The notes: generated by a model not told the origin, from the letters alone. Counted from the first letter of the stretch, positions 1 through 7,863 are shown. The stretch: 12,029 bases of DNA from Asterionellopsis glacialis (GCA_014885115.2 WKLE02003812.1:2796-14824); one strand, 5' to 3'. Made by a program: numbers and translations.

Positions 1-61
1 AGTTGATCCAAAAATGATTATGATGTAAAAGTTTCAAAAAAAACAGAGCAATGATTACACT

Positions 62-1045
62 CTAAGATTGTGTCGCAACAGCTTCCCCGCTTTTCCGTAT
101 AGATCGTCGTGGCCCTGCCAAGTCAGCTGTCAAGACACACATAATTTCACGTTCTTCTACTATAACACCATACCATAAGATCTGTAGCAACATTGCAGTA
201 TTCAACATCAGGGTAAAGCCAAAACTTATTAACAAATACATATCACCATCTGCAAGTTCCATAGTAGTATATAGCCGTGCTGCGCACCCCGCTGCACCAA
301 TAAAAGCAGTGACTGGTGAATAATCTCCTGCTGACCGTAGTTTAGCATTTAGCATAAATTGGGGTAACAATGCTCCTGCATTGAGTGCTGTTGATCCAAG
401 TTGTCCCAATGCCAGTACCTCAGACGGTGCGTATTGTGCCAATGCAAATGCTGTCATTGCAAAGATTGCCCCATTGACAAAGAATTGTTTGTCCATTTTG
501 TTTTGAAAGTATGCAACTACAAATAAATTAATCGTCACTTCTGCTGTAATAGCAATCCAATCCACATATTGTGATATGGGATAACCCTGTGATGTAGCAT
601 ATAAATCACTGCAAGTAAATGCGGATAGTTTAAACCACCATGTACTCAACGATAGTCCATCAGCACTTTTTTGTCGTAGTACCCGAATAGCAATGGGCGT
701 ATACAAGAACAAGGAACCTGCACCCACAGCATAGCCCACTGTTTGCGCAATTAAAGTCCCATCCACTTGCATGGACAATGCTGTCGATGATGATGATGAT
801 AACGACGACAATGGCAACGATGAAGTTTCATCATTACCGATGCGATAGAGCGGATTTGTTGTCGTTTGTGAAACATCTTTCGAAGTTTGAATATAATTAT
901 TCTTCAGAGAAGGTGCACTTTTTCGTGTCCCAGCAGCAACTGTCGTTGTTGTAAGAGGTGGACGAGGTGAAAATGCGATGCATTGCAATGGCTGTTGTAC
1001 AACAAGAAGGAGGAGTGTAGAAAAAGTGGAAACCCAACGAGGCAT
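62..1045 (-). CDS. Plastid-targeted PQ-loop (MPDU1-like) membrane protein
   Basis: This 327-residue protein has a bipartite plastid-targeting leader. A hydrophobic signal peptide (about residues 5-24) ends in I-A-F-S-P (23-27), the ASAFAP-type site where F25 would begin the transit peptide. A Ser/Thr/basic-rich stretch follows to about residue 90, including a Ser run encoded by a TGA/CGA-type trinucleotide microsatellite. The mature part (about 95-297) is strongly hydrophobic and suggests about seven membrane spans. Two PQ-loop-like segments are visible: L-Y-T-P-I-A (114-119), where the usual Pro-Gln is Thr-Pro, and L-L-P-Q-F (226-230) with a canonical PQ. The order and spacing suit the MPDU1/SWEET/PQ-loop superfamily. 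In that family MPDU1 serves dolichol-sugar use in the ER, so a plastid member probably does something else, and its substrate is unknown. A short basic tail follows. The ATG is chosen because the leader begins there. No ATG lies within about 180 bases upstream on this strand. Confidence 0.85.
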   Translation of the reverse strand: MPRWVSTFSTLLLLVVQQPLQCIAFSPRPPLTTTTVAAGTRKSAPSLKNNYIQTSKDVSQTTTNPLYRIGNDETSSLPLSSLSSSSSTALSMQVDGTLIAQTVGYAVGAGSLFLYTPIAIRVLRQKSADGLSLSTWWFKLSAFTCSDLYATSQGYPISQYVDWIAITAEVTINLFVVAYFQNKMDKQFFVNGAIFAMTAFALAQYAPSEVLALGQLGSTALNAGALLPQFMLNAKLRSAGDYSPVTAFIGAAGCAARLYTTMELADGDMYLLISFGFTLMLNTAMLLQILWYGVIVEEREIMCVLTADLAGPRRSIRKSGEAVATQS

Positions 1046-1185
1046 GATGACTCTTGCTACTTTTGTTTTTCTTTTCGGGGTACTAATTTATGACACCCTG
1101 ATGGTAAAGTGTGTTGTCTTCACAATATGAGTGTCTGTAGAAAAAGAACAAAAGCAGTTCCCGTCGTTTTATCTGCCTCGGAGTT

Positions 1186-1506
1186 TCAAAAAAGACTTGT
1201 TGTCGTCGGATCGGAATGCGTCTCCCATAAAATGAGAATTGTGCATTTTCGAGAATGCTTTTTATTGGTCAAAATGATATCTTGACACCACGTCTTGAGT
1301 TTGAACGAATGAAAATCATCCAAATCGGACGTCAGCTTCTGCGTCAGCCTATCAAAGAATGAGAATAACAGTTGGTTGTCCATTTTTTTACATGTATGCA
1401 GTCCTACGACAATTCCTACGAGGACTAGATAACATATCGTACAAGTTACAGTAATTACTTTATTTTTTGAATACGATGACGAAGTTGTTGATTTTGGACG
1501 TATCAT
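1186..1506 (-). CDS. Doubtful small type II membrane protein ORF
   Basis: This 106-residue ORF starts with a basic, Ser/Thr-rich 16-residue stretch, followed by one hydrophobic segment (about residues 17-37, V-I-T-V-T-C through G-L-H-T-C). About 65 polar residues come after it, so the layout is that of a type II membrane protein or the first exon of one. I recognise no family. It lies in the promoter region of the downstream PQ-loop gene and covers the ACGTCA core at 1329. An ORF of this length can arise by chance in 12 kb of AT-rich DNA. It may be nothing. Confidence 0.2.
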   Translation of the reverse strand: MIRPKSTTSSSYSKNKVITVTCTICYLVLVGIVVGLHTCKKMDNQLLFSFFDRLTQKLTSDLDDFHSFKLKTWCQDIILTNKKHSRKCTILILWETHSDPTTTSLF

Positions 1507-1536
1507 CTCCGAAACACATACATAAATTCGGGTTTA

Positions 1537-1544
1537 TGACGTCA
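1537..1544. promoter_or_regulatory. CRE-like bZIP palindrome TGACGTCA
   Basis: This is a perfect 8-bp cAMP-response-element palindrome. Further ACGTCA cores lie at 1329-1334 and 1726-1731 in the same divergent region. In the diatom Phaeodactylum, TGACGT/ACGTCA elements (CCREs) in the ptca1 carbonic-anhydrase promoter mediate CO2/cAMP repression through bZIP factors. Here the site is about 490 bp from the PQ-loop ATG and 585 bp from the fusion ATG, which is farther than in the known promoter. The regulatory role is inferred. Confidence 0.35.
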
Positions 1545-1610
1545 CCGTATCTTCGTCTGTTCATCAGCCCGTACAGGTTTATTTTGACATTTTTTGGTAT
1601 TTTTTGTTTC

Positions 1611-1650
1611 TGTTTGTCCGTCTCCCGTATTTGTCTCTCTGTCTCCCGTA
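1611..1650. repeat. Short tandem direct repeat, 21-bp period
   Basis: Two copies (1611-1629 and 1632-1650) match at 16 of 19 bases and share the block GTCTCCCGTA exactly (1620-1629 and 1641-1650). It is a local duplication in the divergent intergenic DNA with no known role. Confidence 0.6.
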
Positions 1651-1729
1651 CCCCTAATTTGAATAACTAAAGTTAACGTTATTACCGCAAAGAGTCAGTT
1701 TCGTTCGTCAGAAAGCCAGACCTACACGT

Positions 1730-1773
1730 CATAATGTTTTACCGTATTTATACTGGACCATAATGTTATTCCG
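1730..1773. repeat. Direct repeat CATAATGTTWTWCCG, 29-bp period
   Basis: Two 15-bp copies (1730-1744 and 1759-1773) match at 13 of 15 bases. A weaker related string, GTTATTACCG, lies at 1678-1687. The first copy overlaps an ACGTCA core at 1726-1731. These could be paired factor-binding sites or a simple local duplication. Confidence 0.5.
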
Positions 1774-2128
1774 ATCCACACTCTACTTCTTATCCACTGA
1801 AAAGCAATAGTGATCTTTTTGATGGGTTCTGAAAACGAACTAAGGTACTGTTAATTTATGTTATTCAGAGAAAAATATTTGAAAAGAATAATTCATTAGT
1901 TATGTGAGTCAAATTATTTTCTCGAATTGGAATCAATTTTTATTTATAATTACCTATAGCTTAATGATGGAAACTGATGTATGCCAATATTCACGAACCA
2001 TCGAATCTTGCGTATTTCATTTTTTTAGTGTGTTGCCGTACCTTACACAAGAACTTGTGTCTCGTCATACTGCAGCACCCATCACAAAAACAAAGAGGTA
2101 ATCAAAACCCAAATAGATATTTGACAAA

Positions 2129-5100
2129 ATGGCCCCTAAACGTGTTGCCATTATTGGTGGCGGTGTGACTGGTTTGTCTGCTGCGTGGCATTTGAAACAA
2201 AATCAAAAGGATGGTGAAATTGATGTTCAGTTGTTTGAGTCAGCCGATCGTTTAGGTGGTCATGCATACACCATGGATGTGAATGGCGTTGATGTTGATA
2301 TTGGTTTCATGGTATTTAACGATTCTAATTATCCCAACATGACAGAATGGTTCAAGGCAATGGGTGTTCAAGAAGAAGAAAGTGATATGAGTTTAAGTGT
2401 TAGTTTAGATGGTGGTAAAACTGTTGAATGGAATTCAGATGGTCTCAACGGATTGCTTGCGAAACGATCACAAGTATTAAAACCATCCTTTTATATCTTT
2501 ATTAAGGATATGATCCGGTTCAATGCCGAAGCAGCTGATATCCTACTTCTTCATAAAGATGATCCACGTCGTCAAGTTACCACAGGACAATATTTGCGTG
2601 ATCATGATTATTCTGATCATTTTTGTACCTACTATCTCCTTCCTATGATGGCAGCGCTCTGGTCTGCTAGTATTGAAGATGTCCTTAAATTTCCTGCTGA
2701 TCAACTCATTGGATTTCTTTGTAATCATAAAATGTTACAACTCTTTGGACGTCCCTCGTGGAAAACTGTTGCCAATCGATCACAATCTTACACATTGAAA
2801 ATGAAAGATATTTTAGGAGATGCTGCACATGTGTCAACCCCCATTGTGTCTGTCAAGAAAGATAGCAATGGTTCATACACGCTCTTTACAACAGATGATC
2901 GTGCTGTGGGGACTTTTGATGATCTTGTTTTTGCATGTCATCCACCGACTGCCTCCAAAATTTTAGCTGGTGTTGACTCTTCTGTAGACGTACGCACAGT
3001 GTTAGATCAAATTCAATATGCTGATAATGCCATTTATGTCCACTCTGATCCCAAACTTATGCCATCACGTCGTCGCGCATGGTCTTCATGGAATTGTATG
3101 GGTAAGCTCGACTTGCTCAGTACGCATAAACCTAACAAATCAAAATCAGGTGAAGCCTTTGAGGGTGGTGAATCAGGCTTTGGTTCAAAACATGGATTGG
3201 TTAATCCACAAGACGATGATGTAGCTTTGGAGGGTGAAGATGGCCGTATGAAGGCTGTATATGTCACCTATTGGTTAAACAGATTACAAAATTTGAAAAC
3301 CGAAAAAGATATTTTTGTTTCCCTCAATCCTCATCAAAAACCTGATCCTACTCTTACTCATCGACGTGTCATTTTGGCACATCCACAATTCAATCCGATG
3401 ACAGTCAAAGCGCGTGATGCAATTGAAAAATCTTACCAGGGTAAAGATGGATTGTGGTTTTGTGGTGCATGGGCTGGATACGGTTTCCATGAGGATGGAT
3501 GTCGTTCAGGATTCCAAGTTGCAACAACCTTGTCTGAAACACCTCTACCTTGGGCCGCTCAAGTTTCTAAGGAATTGATGGTACTACCACCACCGGATCT
3601 TGCTACAGCTACTGCTAGTAGTACAAGTGGTGGTATTTTAACAAAAGTGTACAAAAAGCTGTCATATGATTTACCAGTAGCCATTTGCAAGCAATTCCTT
3701 TATTACTTTCTCAAGAATGCTATTAAGAAAGGATCTCTTCAACTCAAGTATAATGATGGTACTGTAACAAGTTTTGGTGATGGTACACCCTGTGGTAGTG
3801 ATGCAAGCCCTGTAACGATGCGTATCTTTGACCCATGGTTCTTTGTAAAGGCAGCATTGGAATATGACTTGGGTTTGGCCCGATCCTACATGGCAGGACA
3901 TTTTGTTATTGAACCCTTGGACGATCCGCAAAAGTACGATCAAGTACTCCGTCCTCCTACTGCACGTGAGGAAACCAATGCAGTTTTGGGTGATCCAATT
4001 GGTTTGACACGCTTCTTCCTTTTGATAATTGGCAATCGCGATGCTGCGGATGGTCCGCATATCCCACGAAAGTCCGGTAGTGGACATTGGTATTCTCACG
4101 CCATGACCAATGCAAGTGGATTATTCATTTCTAAAATTGGTTCACTTTTCAACTTTATTCGGTACAAGCTTACCATGGATAACTCAGAACGCGGTGGTAG
4201 TTTGAAGAATATTCATGCCCACTATGATCTTTCTAATGATTTGTTTACAACCTTTTTGGATAAGGAAACATTGATGTACTCTTCTGCTATTTATAATGCA
4301 GTTAGGAATCCAGCACCATCTGGAGGTCTTGTCTTCAAGGGAACATTGGAAGAAGCACAATGGAGAAAGTTAGACACTTTACTTGATCGTGCTCAAGTCC
4401 AACCTGGACAAACTTTACTTGATATTGGTTTTGGTTGGGGTGGATTATCCTTGCATGCTGCCAAGAAGTACGGTTGCAAGGTTACTGGTATTACACTCAG
4501 TGTGGAGCAAAAGGCTCTTGCTGAAGCACGTGTTCGAAAGGAAGGGCTTGAACATCTCATTACATTTGAAGTTATCGACTACCGTACCTTTGCACGTCAA
4601 AAGGAGAATAGCGGTAAATTTGACCGTGTGTTGAGTTGTGAAATGATTGAAGCTGTTGGTCACGAACATCTTGGTGAATTCTTTTGGGCTGTTGAACAAG
4701 TATTGAAACATGACGGTATCCTTGTCATGGAAGCCATTACTACACCCGAACAGCGATATGAAACCTACCGTCGTTCGACAGATTTCATCAACACCATCAT
4801 CTTCCCTGGATCTTGCTGTCCCTCCTTGCATTCTCTTGTGGATGCTGCCTACAAGCAATCATCGTTGACCCTTGAACATATTGATAACATTGGTCTTCAT
4901 TATGCTCAAACACTTGCCGAGTGGCGTCGTCGATTCAATGCAAGTGAATCCTTTGTGAGAAGCTTAGGATTCGATGATATCTTTTTACGCGTGTGGAATT
5001 ACTACATGGCATATTGCGAGGCTGCATTCCATTCTCAAACTGAAAATTGTTTGATTTTAGTGTTTTCACGTCAAGGGTGTAGTTCCTTGGTTCCCTTGTG

Positions 5101-5179
5101 TGAGACCCGTTCCGTTACACAACTTCCTGCGCTTACAGATCAAGAAGTAGTCCATTGGATGGTGGATGGAAGTATGTGA
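2129..5179 (+). CDS. FAD oxidoreductase-cyclopropane fatty acid synthase fusion
   Basis: This intronless 1016-residue fusion has two enzyme domains. Residues 1-470 form an FAD-dependent amine-oxidase-like domain (COG2907 type). It shows the dinucleotide-binding G-G-G-V-T-G at 10-15, R-L-G-G-H-A at 41-46 and a C-terminal FAD motif around 441-461 (W-F-C-G-A-W-A-G-Y-G-F-H-E-D-G). Residues 515-985 are a CFA-synthase-type SAM methyltransferase: H-Y-D-L-S-N-D-L-F (698-706), SAM motif L-L-D-I-G-F-G-W-G-G (763-772), V-T-G-I-T-L-S-V-E-Q (785-794), S-C-E-M-I-E-A-V-G-H-E (836-846) and I-F-P-G (891-894). The family adds a SAM-derived methylene to the double bond of an unsaturated phospholipid acyl chain. 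Plant cyclopropane synthases share this layout but are shorter (about 865 residues). The oxidase half has no firmly established role. No signal peptide is seen: the FAD fold starts at residue 6, suggesting a cytosolic, membrane-associated enzyme. The context caaaATGgcc favours this start. E. coli active-site Cys139 and His266 appear to be replaced by Ser719 and Glu868. Confidence 0.95.
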   Translation: MAPKRVAIIGGGVTGLSAAWHLKQNQKDGEIDVQLFESADRLGGHAYTMDVNGVDVDIGFMVFNDSNYPNMTEWFKAMGVQEEESDMSLSVSLDGGKTVEWNSDGLNGLLAKRSQVLKPSFYIFIKDMIRFNAEAADILLLHKDDPRRQVTTGQYLRDHDYSDHFCTYYLLPMMAALWSASIEDVLKFPADQLIGFLCNHKMLQLFGRPSWKTVANRSQSYTLKMKDILGDAAHVSTPIVSVKKDSNGSYTLFTTDDRAVGTFDDLVFACHPPTASKILAGVDSSVDVRTVLDQIQYADNAIYVHSDPKLMPSRRRAWSSWNCMGKLDLLSTHKPNKSKSGEAFEGGESGFGSKHGLVNPQDDDVALEGEDGRMKAVYVTYWLNRLQNLKTEKDIFVSLNPHQKPDPTLTHRRVILAHPQFNPMTVKARDAIEKSYQGKDGLWFCGAWAGYGFHEDGCRSGFQVATTLSETPLPWAAQVSKELMVLPPPDLATATASSTSGGILTKVYKKLSYDLPVAICKQFLYYFLKNAIKKGSLQLKYNDGTVTSFGDGTPCGSDASPVTMRIFDPWFFVKAALEYDLGLARSYMAGHFVIEPLDDPQKYDQVLRPPTAREETNAVLGDPIGLTRFFLLIIGNRDAADGPHIPRKSGSGHWYSHAMTNASGLFISKIGSLFNFIRYKLTMDNSERGGSLKNIHAHYDLSNDLFTTFLDKETLMYSSAIYNAVRNPAPSGGLVFKGTLEEAQWRKLDTLLDRAQVQPGQTLLDIGFGWGGLSLHAAKKYGCKVTGITLSVEQKALAEARVRKEGLEHLITFEVIDYRTFARQKENSGKFDRVLSCEMIEAVGHEHLGEFFWAVEQVLKHDGILVMEAITTPEQRYETYRRSTDFINTIIFPGSCCPSLHSLVDAAYKQSSLTLEHIDNIGLHYAQTLAEWRRRFNASESFVRSLGFDDIFLRVWNYYMAYCEAAFHSQTENCLILVFSRQGCSSLVPLCETRSVTQLPALTDQEVVHWMVDGSM

Positions 5180-5550
5180 TTCTTCTGACATTTGGAGTCA
5201 TGAGCAATCAATTGTAAATAAAAATTTGATTGAAACGTAGCCGTAGAGTACTTTAATTTAGCTTTTCATGTTATTTCTTCTTCAACAGTTCAAGGGTCTT
5301 GGTTGTGGACTTTACCAGCACATCTCCAAATCTGTCTACCTTTTCGCTACCAAGTCATGATGGCAATTCCGAACGACCAACTAATGTGTGCGGGACTTAG
5401 TGCCAGATGACGTTCTATAGGAAACAAGAAAAATTCCTGTAACAACAAACAAAATATGTAATCCGCTTTATACACCATATAATTTATAGATTTGAAACAC
5501 TACATTATGTTATTGACCCAAGTGAACATATCTTTGTTGTGGCTGTTTAT
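5180..5550. other. Convergent intergenic region with both 3' ends
   Basis: This region separates two converging genes. It holds the probable polyadenylation signal of the fusion gene near its left end. On the minus strand, 5274-5354 is a 27-codon open stretch that starts right after a stop, ends in TAA (5271-5273) and encodes a Lys/Leu-rich amphipathic tail ending L-E-L-L-K-K-K. It has no start codon and no visible partner, so I do not call it a gene. I see no RNA gene here. Confidence 0.5.
5217..5222 (+). terminator. Candidate poly(A) signal AATAAA of fusion gene
   Basis: A canonical AATAAA hexamer lies 37 bases after the fusion gene's TGA stop, within an A/T-rich run. Position and strand suit a 3' end signal, although diatom genes often lack the canonical hexamer. 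Confidence 0.5.
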
Positions 5551-5551
5551 T
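5546..5551 (-). terminator. AATAAA overlapping stop of the 770-residue gene
   Basis: On the minus strand the stop codon and following bases read TGAATAAA, so a poly(A)-type hexamer begins inside the stop codon. It may be fortuitous, since use of this signal would leave a very short 3' UTR. Confidence 0.2.
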
Positions 5552-7863
5552 CAAACAACTCGACAAGAAGGCATGGCATAGGTAGAAGAAACTTTGCGTG
5601 ACGTTGCATCACTTGTAAAAGAAAGTGGCCCTTCTTCCTCCTTCGCCATCTCTTCCTCATCTGTTATCAAAAAGCGACCACTGCCATCATCGTCCTCAAA
5701 ATTATCTGCAAATTCTTCAGGACATACACCAGGAATATGACGAAGTGGTATTTCGACTAAAAGTTCTTGTGCATCCCTAAGGCCTGTGTCAGGATCGTCC
5801 TTCAAAATCATGATACCCACCTTGTTATGAGGACAGCAATTGGGAATGTAATCTGCACCCGCTGTCAAGGCACAATCAACTAATTGCATAGCTGCAATAC
5901 CACATTCTCGGTTGTCCCGACAATTCAATATACTATCGTTCCCGTGATCTGCTAATTCCCACATGACACGTTGCATCATTTGCCATGTTACTACAGCATC
6001 TTCTTGAAAAAAATCATCATAGTCAAAGTCACAATGTGGGTTATCTAAAAATGGTGTACCCACGGCGAATTCGTTAATGACAAAATTCACTTCATTGAAA
6101 TTAGTCAAATTCACTGGTAAATTGCCTTCGCTGGATACGGAAACCAAATCGATCAAAGCTTCTTCGTCGTAGGTTGATATGGAATCCATTTCCCATTCAC
6201 AATCAAGACATGCATCTTGATCAATATCAAGACACCATGCTACCAGGTTTTCTAAATCAAGTAATCCACCCACTGTAAAGTAGGAATCGGGTCTTGCATC
6301 AGCGACACCCCTATATTTAATAGTCATGAGAGCCTCATCGGCCCAGGGTTGTATGGCAGCTTCAATGGCATCCACATCAATGGTTGTGTCATAACATGGA
6401 TCACCAGGTGGTGCTCTTGGTGCATCAGTTTCGGGTGGTACTTCCTCCTCACATACACCATCAATATCAACCAAGGGGACTTCCACTAATAATTCTTGTT
6501 TACTTAATTCACCCGTGACATCGTCATCCCAAATTAGTAAAACGCCAATAGTTTCATTACAGCATAGAGGTTTGTAATCTTGTCCATATTGTATGGCACA
6601 TGCAGCTAAGGCATCGGCGGCATCTTCACAATTATTATTTTGACATGAAATGACGCGATGGTATCCATTATCAATTAATTTCCAGACCACAGCTTGGAAC
6701 AAATTCCATGTAACCTCGGTTATACTAGAACTATCAACAGGACAAAGCGAGTCGGTAGTACTCAGGGGTGTTCCAACGGCATAATTGTTAATTAACCAAT
6801 TGACATTGGGTAAATTGGCAACCCTATCTATGCCACCATCACCTTCAATTCGTGAAAAGTCATCACGATAACTCGAACATACATCAAAATTATACGTGCA
6901 ACTAATACACATGGGATGATCGGAATCGACACACCAACCCCGGTATCCTGTTTGATTGAGCAATCCATTGACGGTAAAGAAACTATCATCGCGGCCAGAC
7001 AACGCACGATATACCACACCTAATGGTGTTTCATCGGCATACTTGGCAAGTTCGGCATCAATCGCATCTTGATCGGCAACACCAAAAGGTGCACAATCTT
7101 CTTCGGTAACGGTCGTTTGTAAATAACGATCTTTTTTATCTTCCAAAAGGAATGGTAATGTTGCATATTCCATGTCCATATTATCTTTTTCTTGTTGATG
7201 TTTTTGTTGGTTGATTTGTTTCTGAATGATTTCATGTTCTTCTTGAAGAAAGATGGACGTTGATTCAATCTCCATAATTTCGGCACGGAGTGCCACATAT
7301 CCTTCTGTACTAGTAGAAGTACTAGTAGTAGTAGTAACGTCCTTGTCGGTATTGCATTCCAAAGTATCAAAACACCATTGGGATGATGACGTTAAAAAAT
7401 ATGGATCATCCTCTAGATGATAGTCATATTCGTCTTCTTGTTCGAATTTTTCTATTGAAGACGGTAAGGATGGTGGTTGGCATTTGTGATAAATATCAAC
7501 ACTTTGAATCATGAGACTTTTGCCTTGACTGCTGCTACTGGAAGACAATGTATCTAGATCTACATGGATACAAGTTTTTCCAACAACATCACGACCACTT
7601 TGATGATGATTTGTGATCCATACCTTTCCAATGGTAGTTGCATCACCAGGATGATGATGATTTCCGAGTTTGTTGTTATTGACAAGTACTAAATCAACTG
7701 CATCTTGAGGAGAGTTGGGACACATCATCATCGCGGTCAATGATGATGAAGAAGATGATGATCCACGAAGTGTAGTAGAAGCTTTCACAGTATTCGTAGC
7801 GGTTGCACCATGATGTTGCTGCCATAGATGAAGAAGAACGGCCATGGAGATTGGAAACTTCAT
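5551..7863 (-). CDS. Secreted protein, two putative thioester-like (TED) domains
   Basis: I recognise no named gene. The 770-residue product starts with a probable signal peptide (hydrophobic core I-S-M-A-V-L-L-H-L-W, cleavage near A20-A22). Residues 23-185 are rich in Ser, Asn, His and Thr, with D/E clusters. Residues about 188-232 look coiled-coil-like and Gln-rich. Two homologous Cys-rich domains follow: D1 (C257-C471) and D2 (C490-C714), joined by a Pro-rich linker (475-489). Each has a W-C-x-D motif (C311, C544), a C-x-x-C soon after, an N-x-(L/V)-I-N-x-(Y/F) motif, a W-x-x-(F/M)-Q motif (Q390, Q631) leading into W-(K/E)-L-x-D, a C-C pair and a Q-E-L-L-V-E strand. The Cys and Gln motifs resemble bacterial Cys-Gln thioester domains that attach covalently to surfaces. 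The tail is acidic, then Ser/Thr-rich, ending S-C-R-V-V, with no membrane anchor or GPI signal. D1 is closer to the neighbouring paralogue's domain than to D2. A secreted adhesive or cell-wall role is inferred. The reading frame is confident, the function is not. Confidence 0.88.
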   Translation of the reverse strand: MKFPISMAVLLHLWQQHHGATATNTVKASTTLRGSSSSSSSLTAMMMCPNSPQDAVDLVLVNNNKLGNHHHPGDATTIGKVWITNHHQSGRDVVGKTCIHVDLDTLSSSSSSQGKSLMIQSVDIYHKCQPPSLPSSIEKFEQEDEYDYHLEDDPYFLTSSSQWCFDTLECNTDKDVTTTTSTSTSTEGYVALRAEIMEIESTSIFLQEEHEIIQKQINQQKHQQEKDNMDMEYATLPFLLEDKKDRYLQTTVTEEDCAPFGVADQDAIDAELAKYADETPLGVVYRALSGRDDSFFTVNGLLNQTGYRGWCVDSDHPMCISCTYNFDVCSSYRDDFSRIEGDGGIDRVANLPNVNWLINNYAVGTPLSTTDSLCPVDSSSITEVTWNLFQAVVWKLIDNGYHRVISCQNNNCEDAADALAACAIQYGQDYKPLCCNETIGVLLIWDDDVTGELSKQELLVEVPLVDIDGVCEEEVPPETDAPRAPPGDPCYDTTIDVDAIEAAIQPWADEALMTIKYRGVADARPDSYFTVGGLLDLENLVAWCLDIDQDACLDCEWEMDSISTYDEEALIDLVSVSSEGNLPVNLTNFNEVNFVINEFAVGTPFLDNPHCDFDYDDFFQEDAVVTWQMMQRVMWELADHGNDSILNCRDNRECGIAAMQLVDCALTAGADYIPNCCPHNKVGIMILKDDPDTGLRDAQELLVEIPLRHIPGVCPEEFADNFEDDDGSGRFLITDEEEMAKEEEGPLSFTSDATSRKVSSTYAMPSCRVV

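Larger units (their letters stand above)
1046..2128. other. Divergent intergenic region (likely two promoters)
   Basis: This AT-rich stretch separates the minus-strand PQ-loop gene from the plus-strand fusion gene and should hold both promoters. It contains a perfect CRE palindrome (1537-1544), two further ACGTCA cores (1329-1334 and 1726-1731), and two short direct-repeat pairs listed separately. The last upstream ATG on the plus strand is at 1981, so about 145 bases before the fusion gene start are ATG-free. Transcripts therefore probably begin downstream of about 1984, unless upstream ORFs are tolerated. I see no clear TATA box and no RNA gene. Confidence 0.6.

Noticed and set aside
1467..1670. 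67-codon plus-strand ORF with a repeated L-S-V-S-R
   Set aside because: The repeat simply reflects the 21-bp tandem DNA duplication. The ORF is short and lies in intergenic DNA.
1904..2168. Two overlapping plus-strand ORFs just before the fusion gene
   Set aside because: They have no recognisable features. One overlaps the fusion start in another frame, so at most these are upstream ORFs if transcription starts unusually far upstream.
3671..4858. Antisense ORFs of 137-142 codons within the fusion gene
   Set aside because: They are shadows of the strongly coding plus-strand frame and have no features of their own.
7305..7340. ACTAGTAGTAGT-type and TGATGATGA-type runs as regulatory repeats
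   Set aside because: They are trinucleotide microsatellites inside coding sequence that encode Ser/Thr runs.
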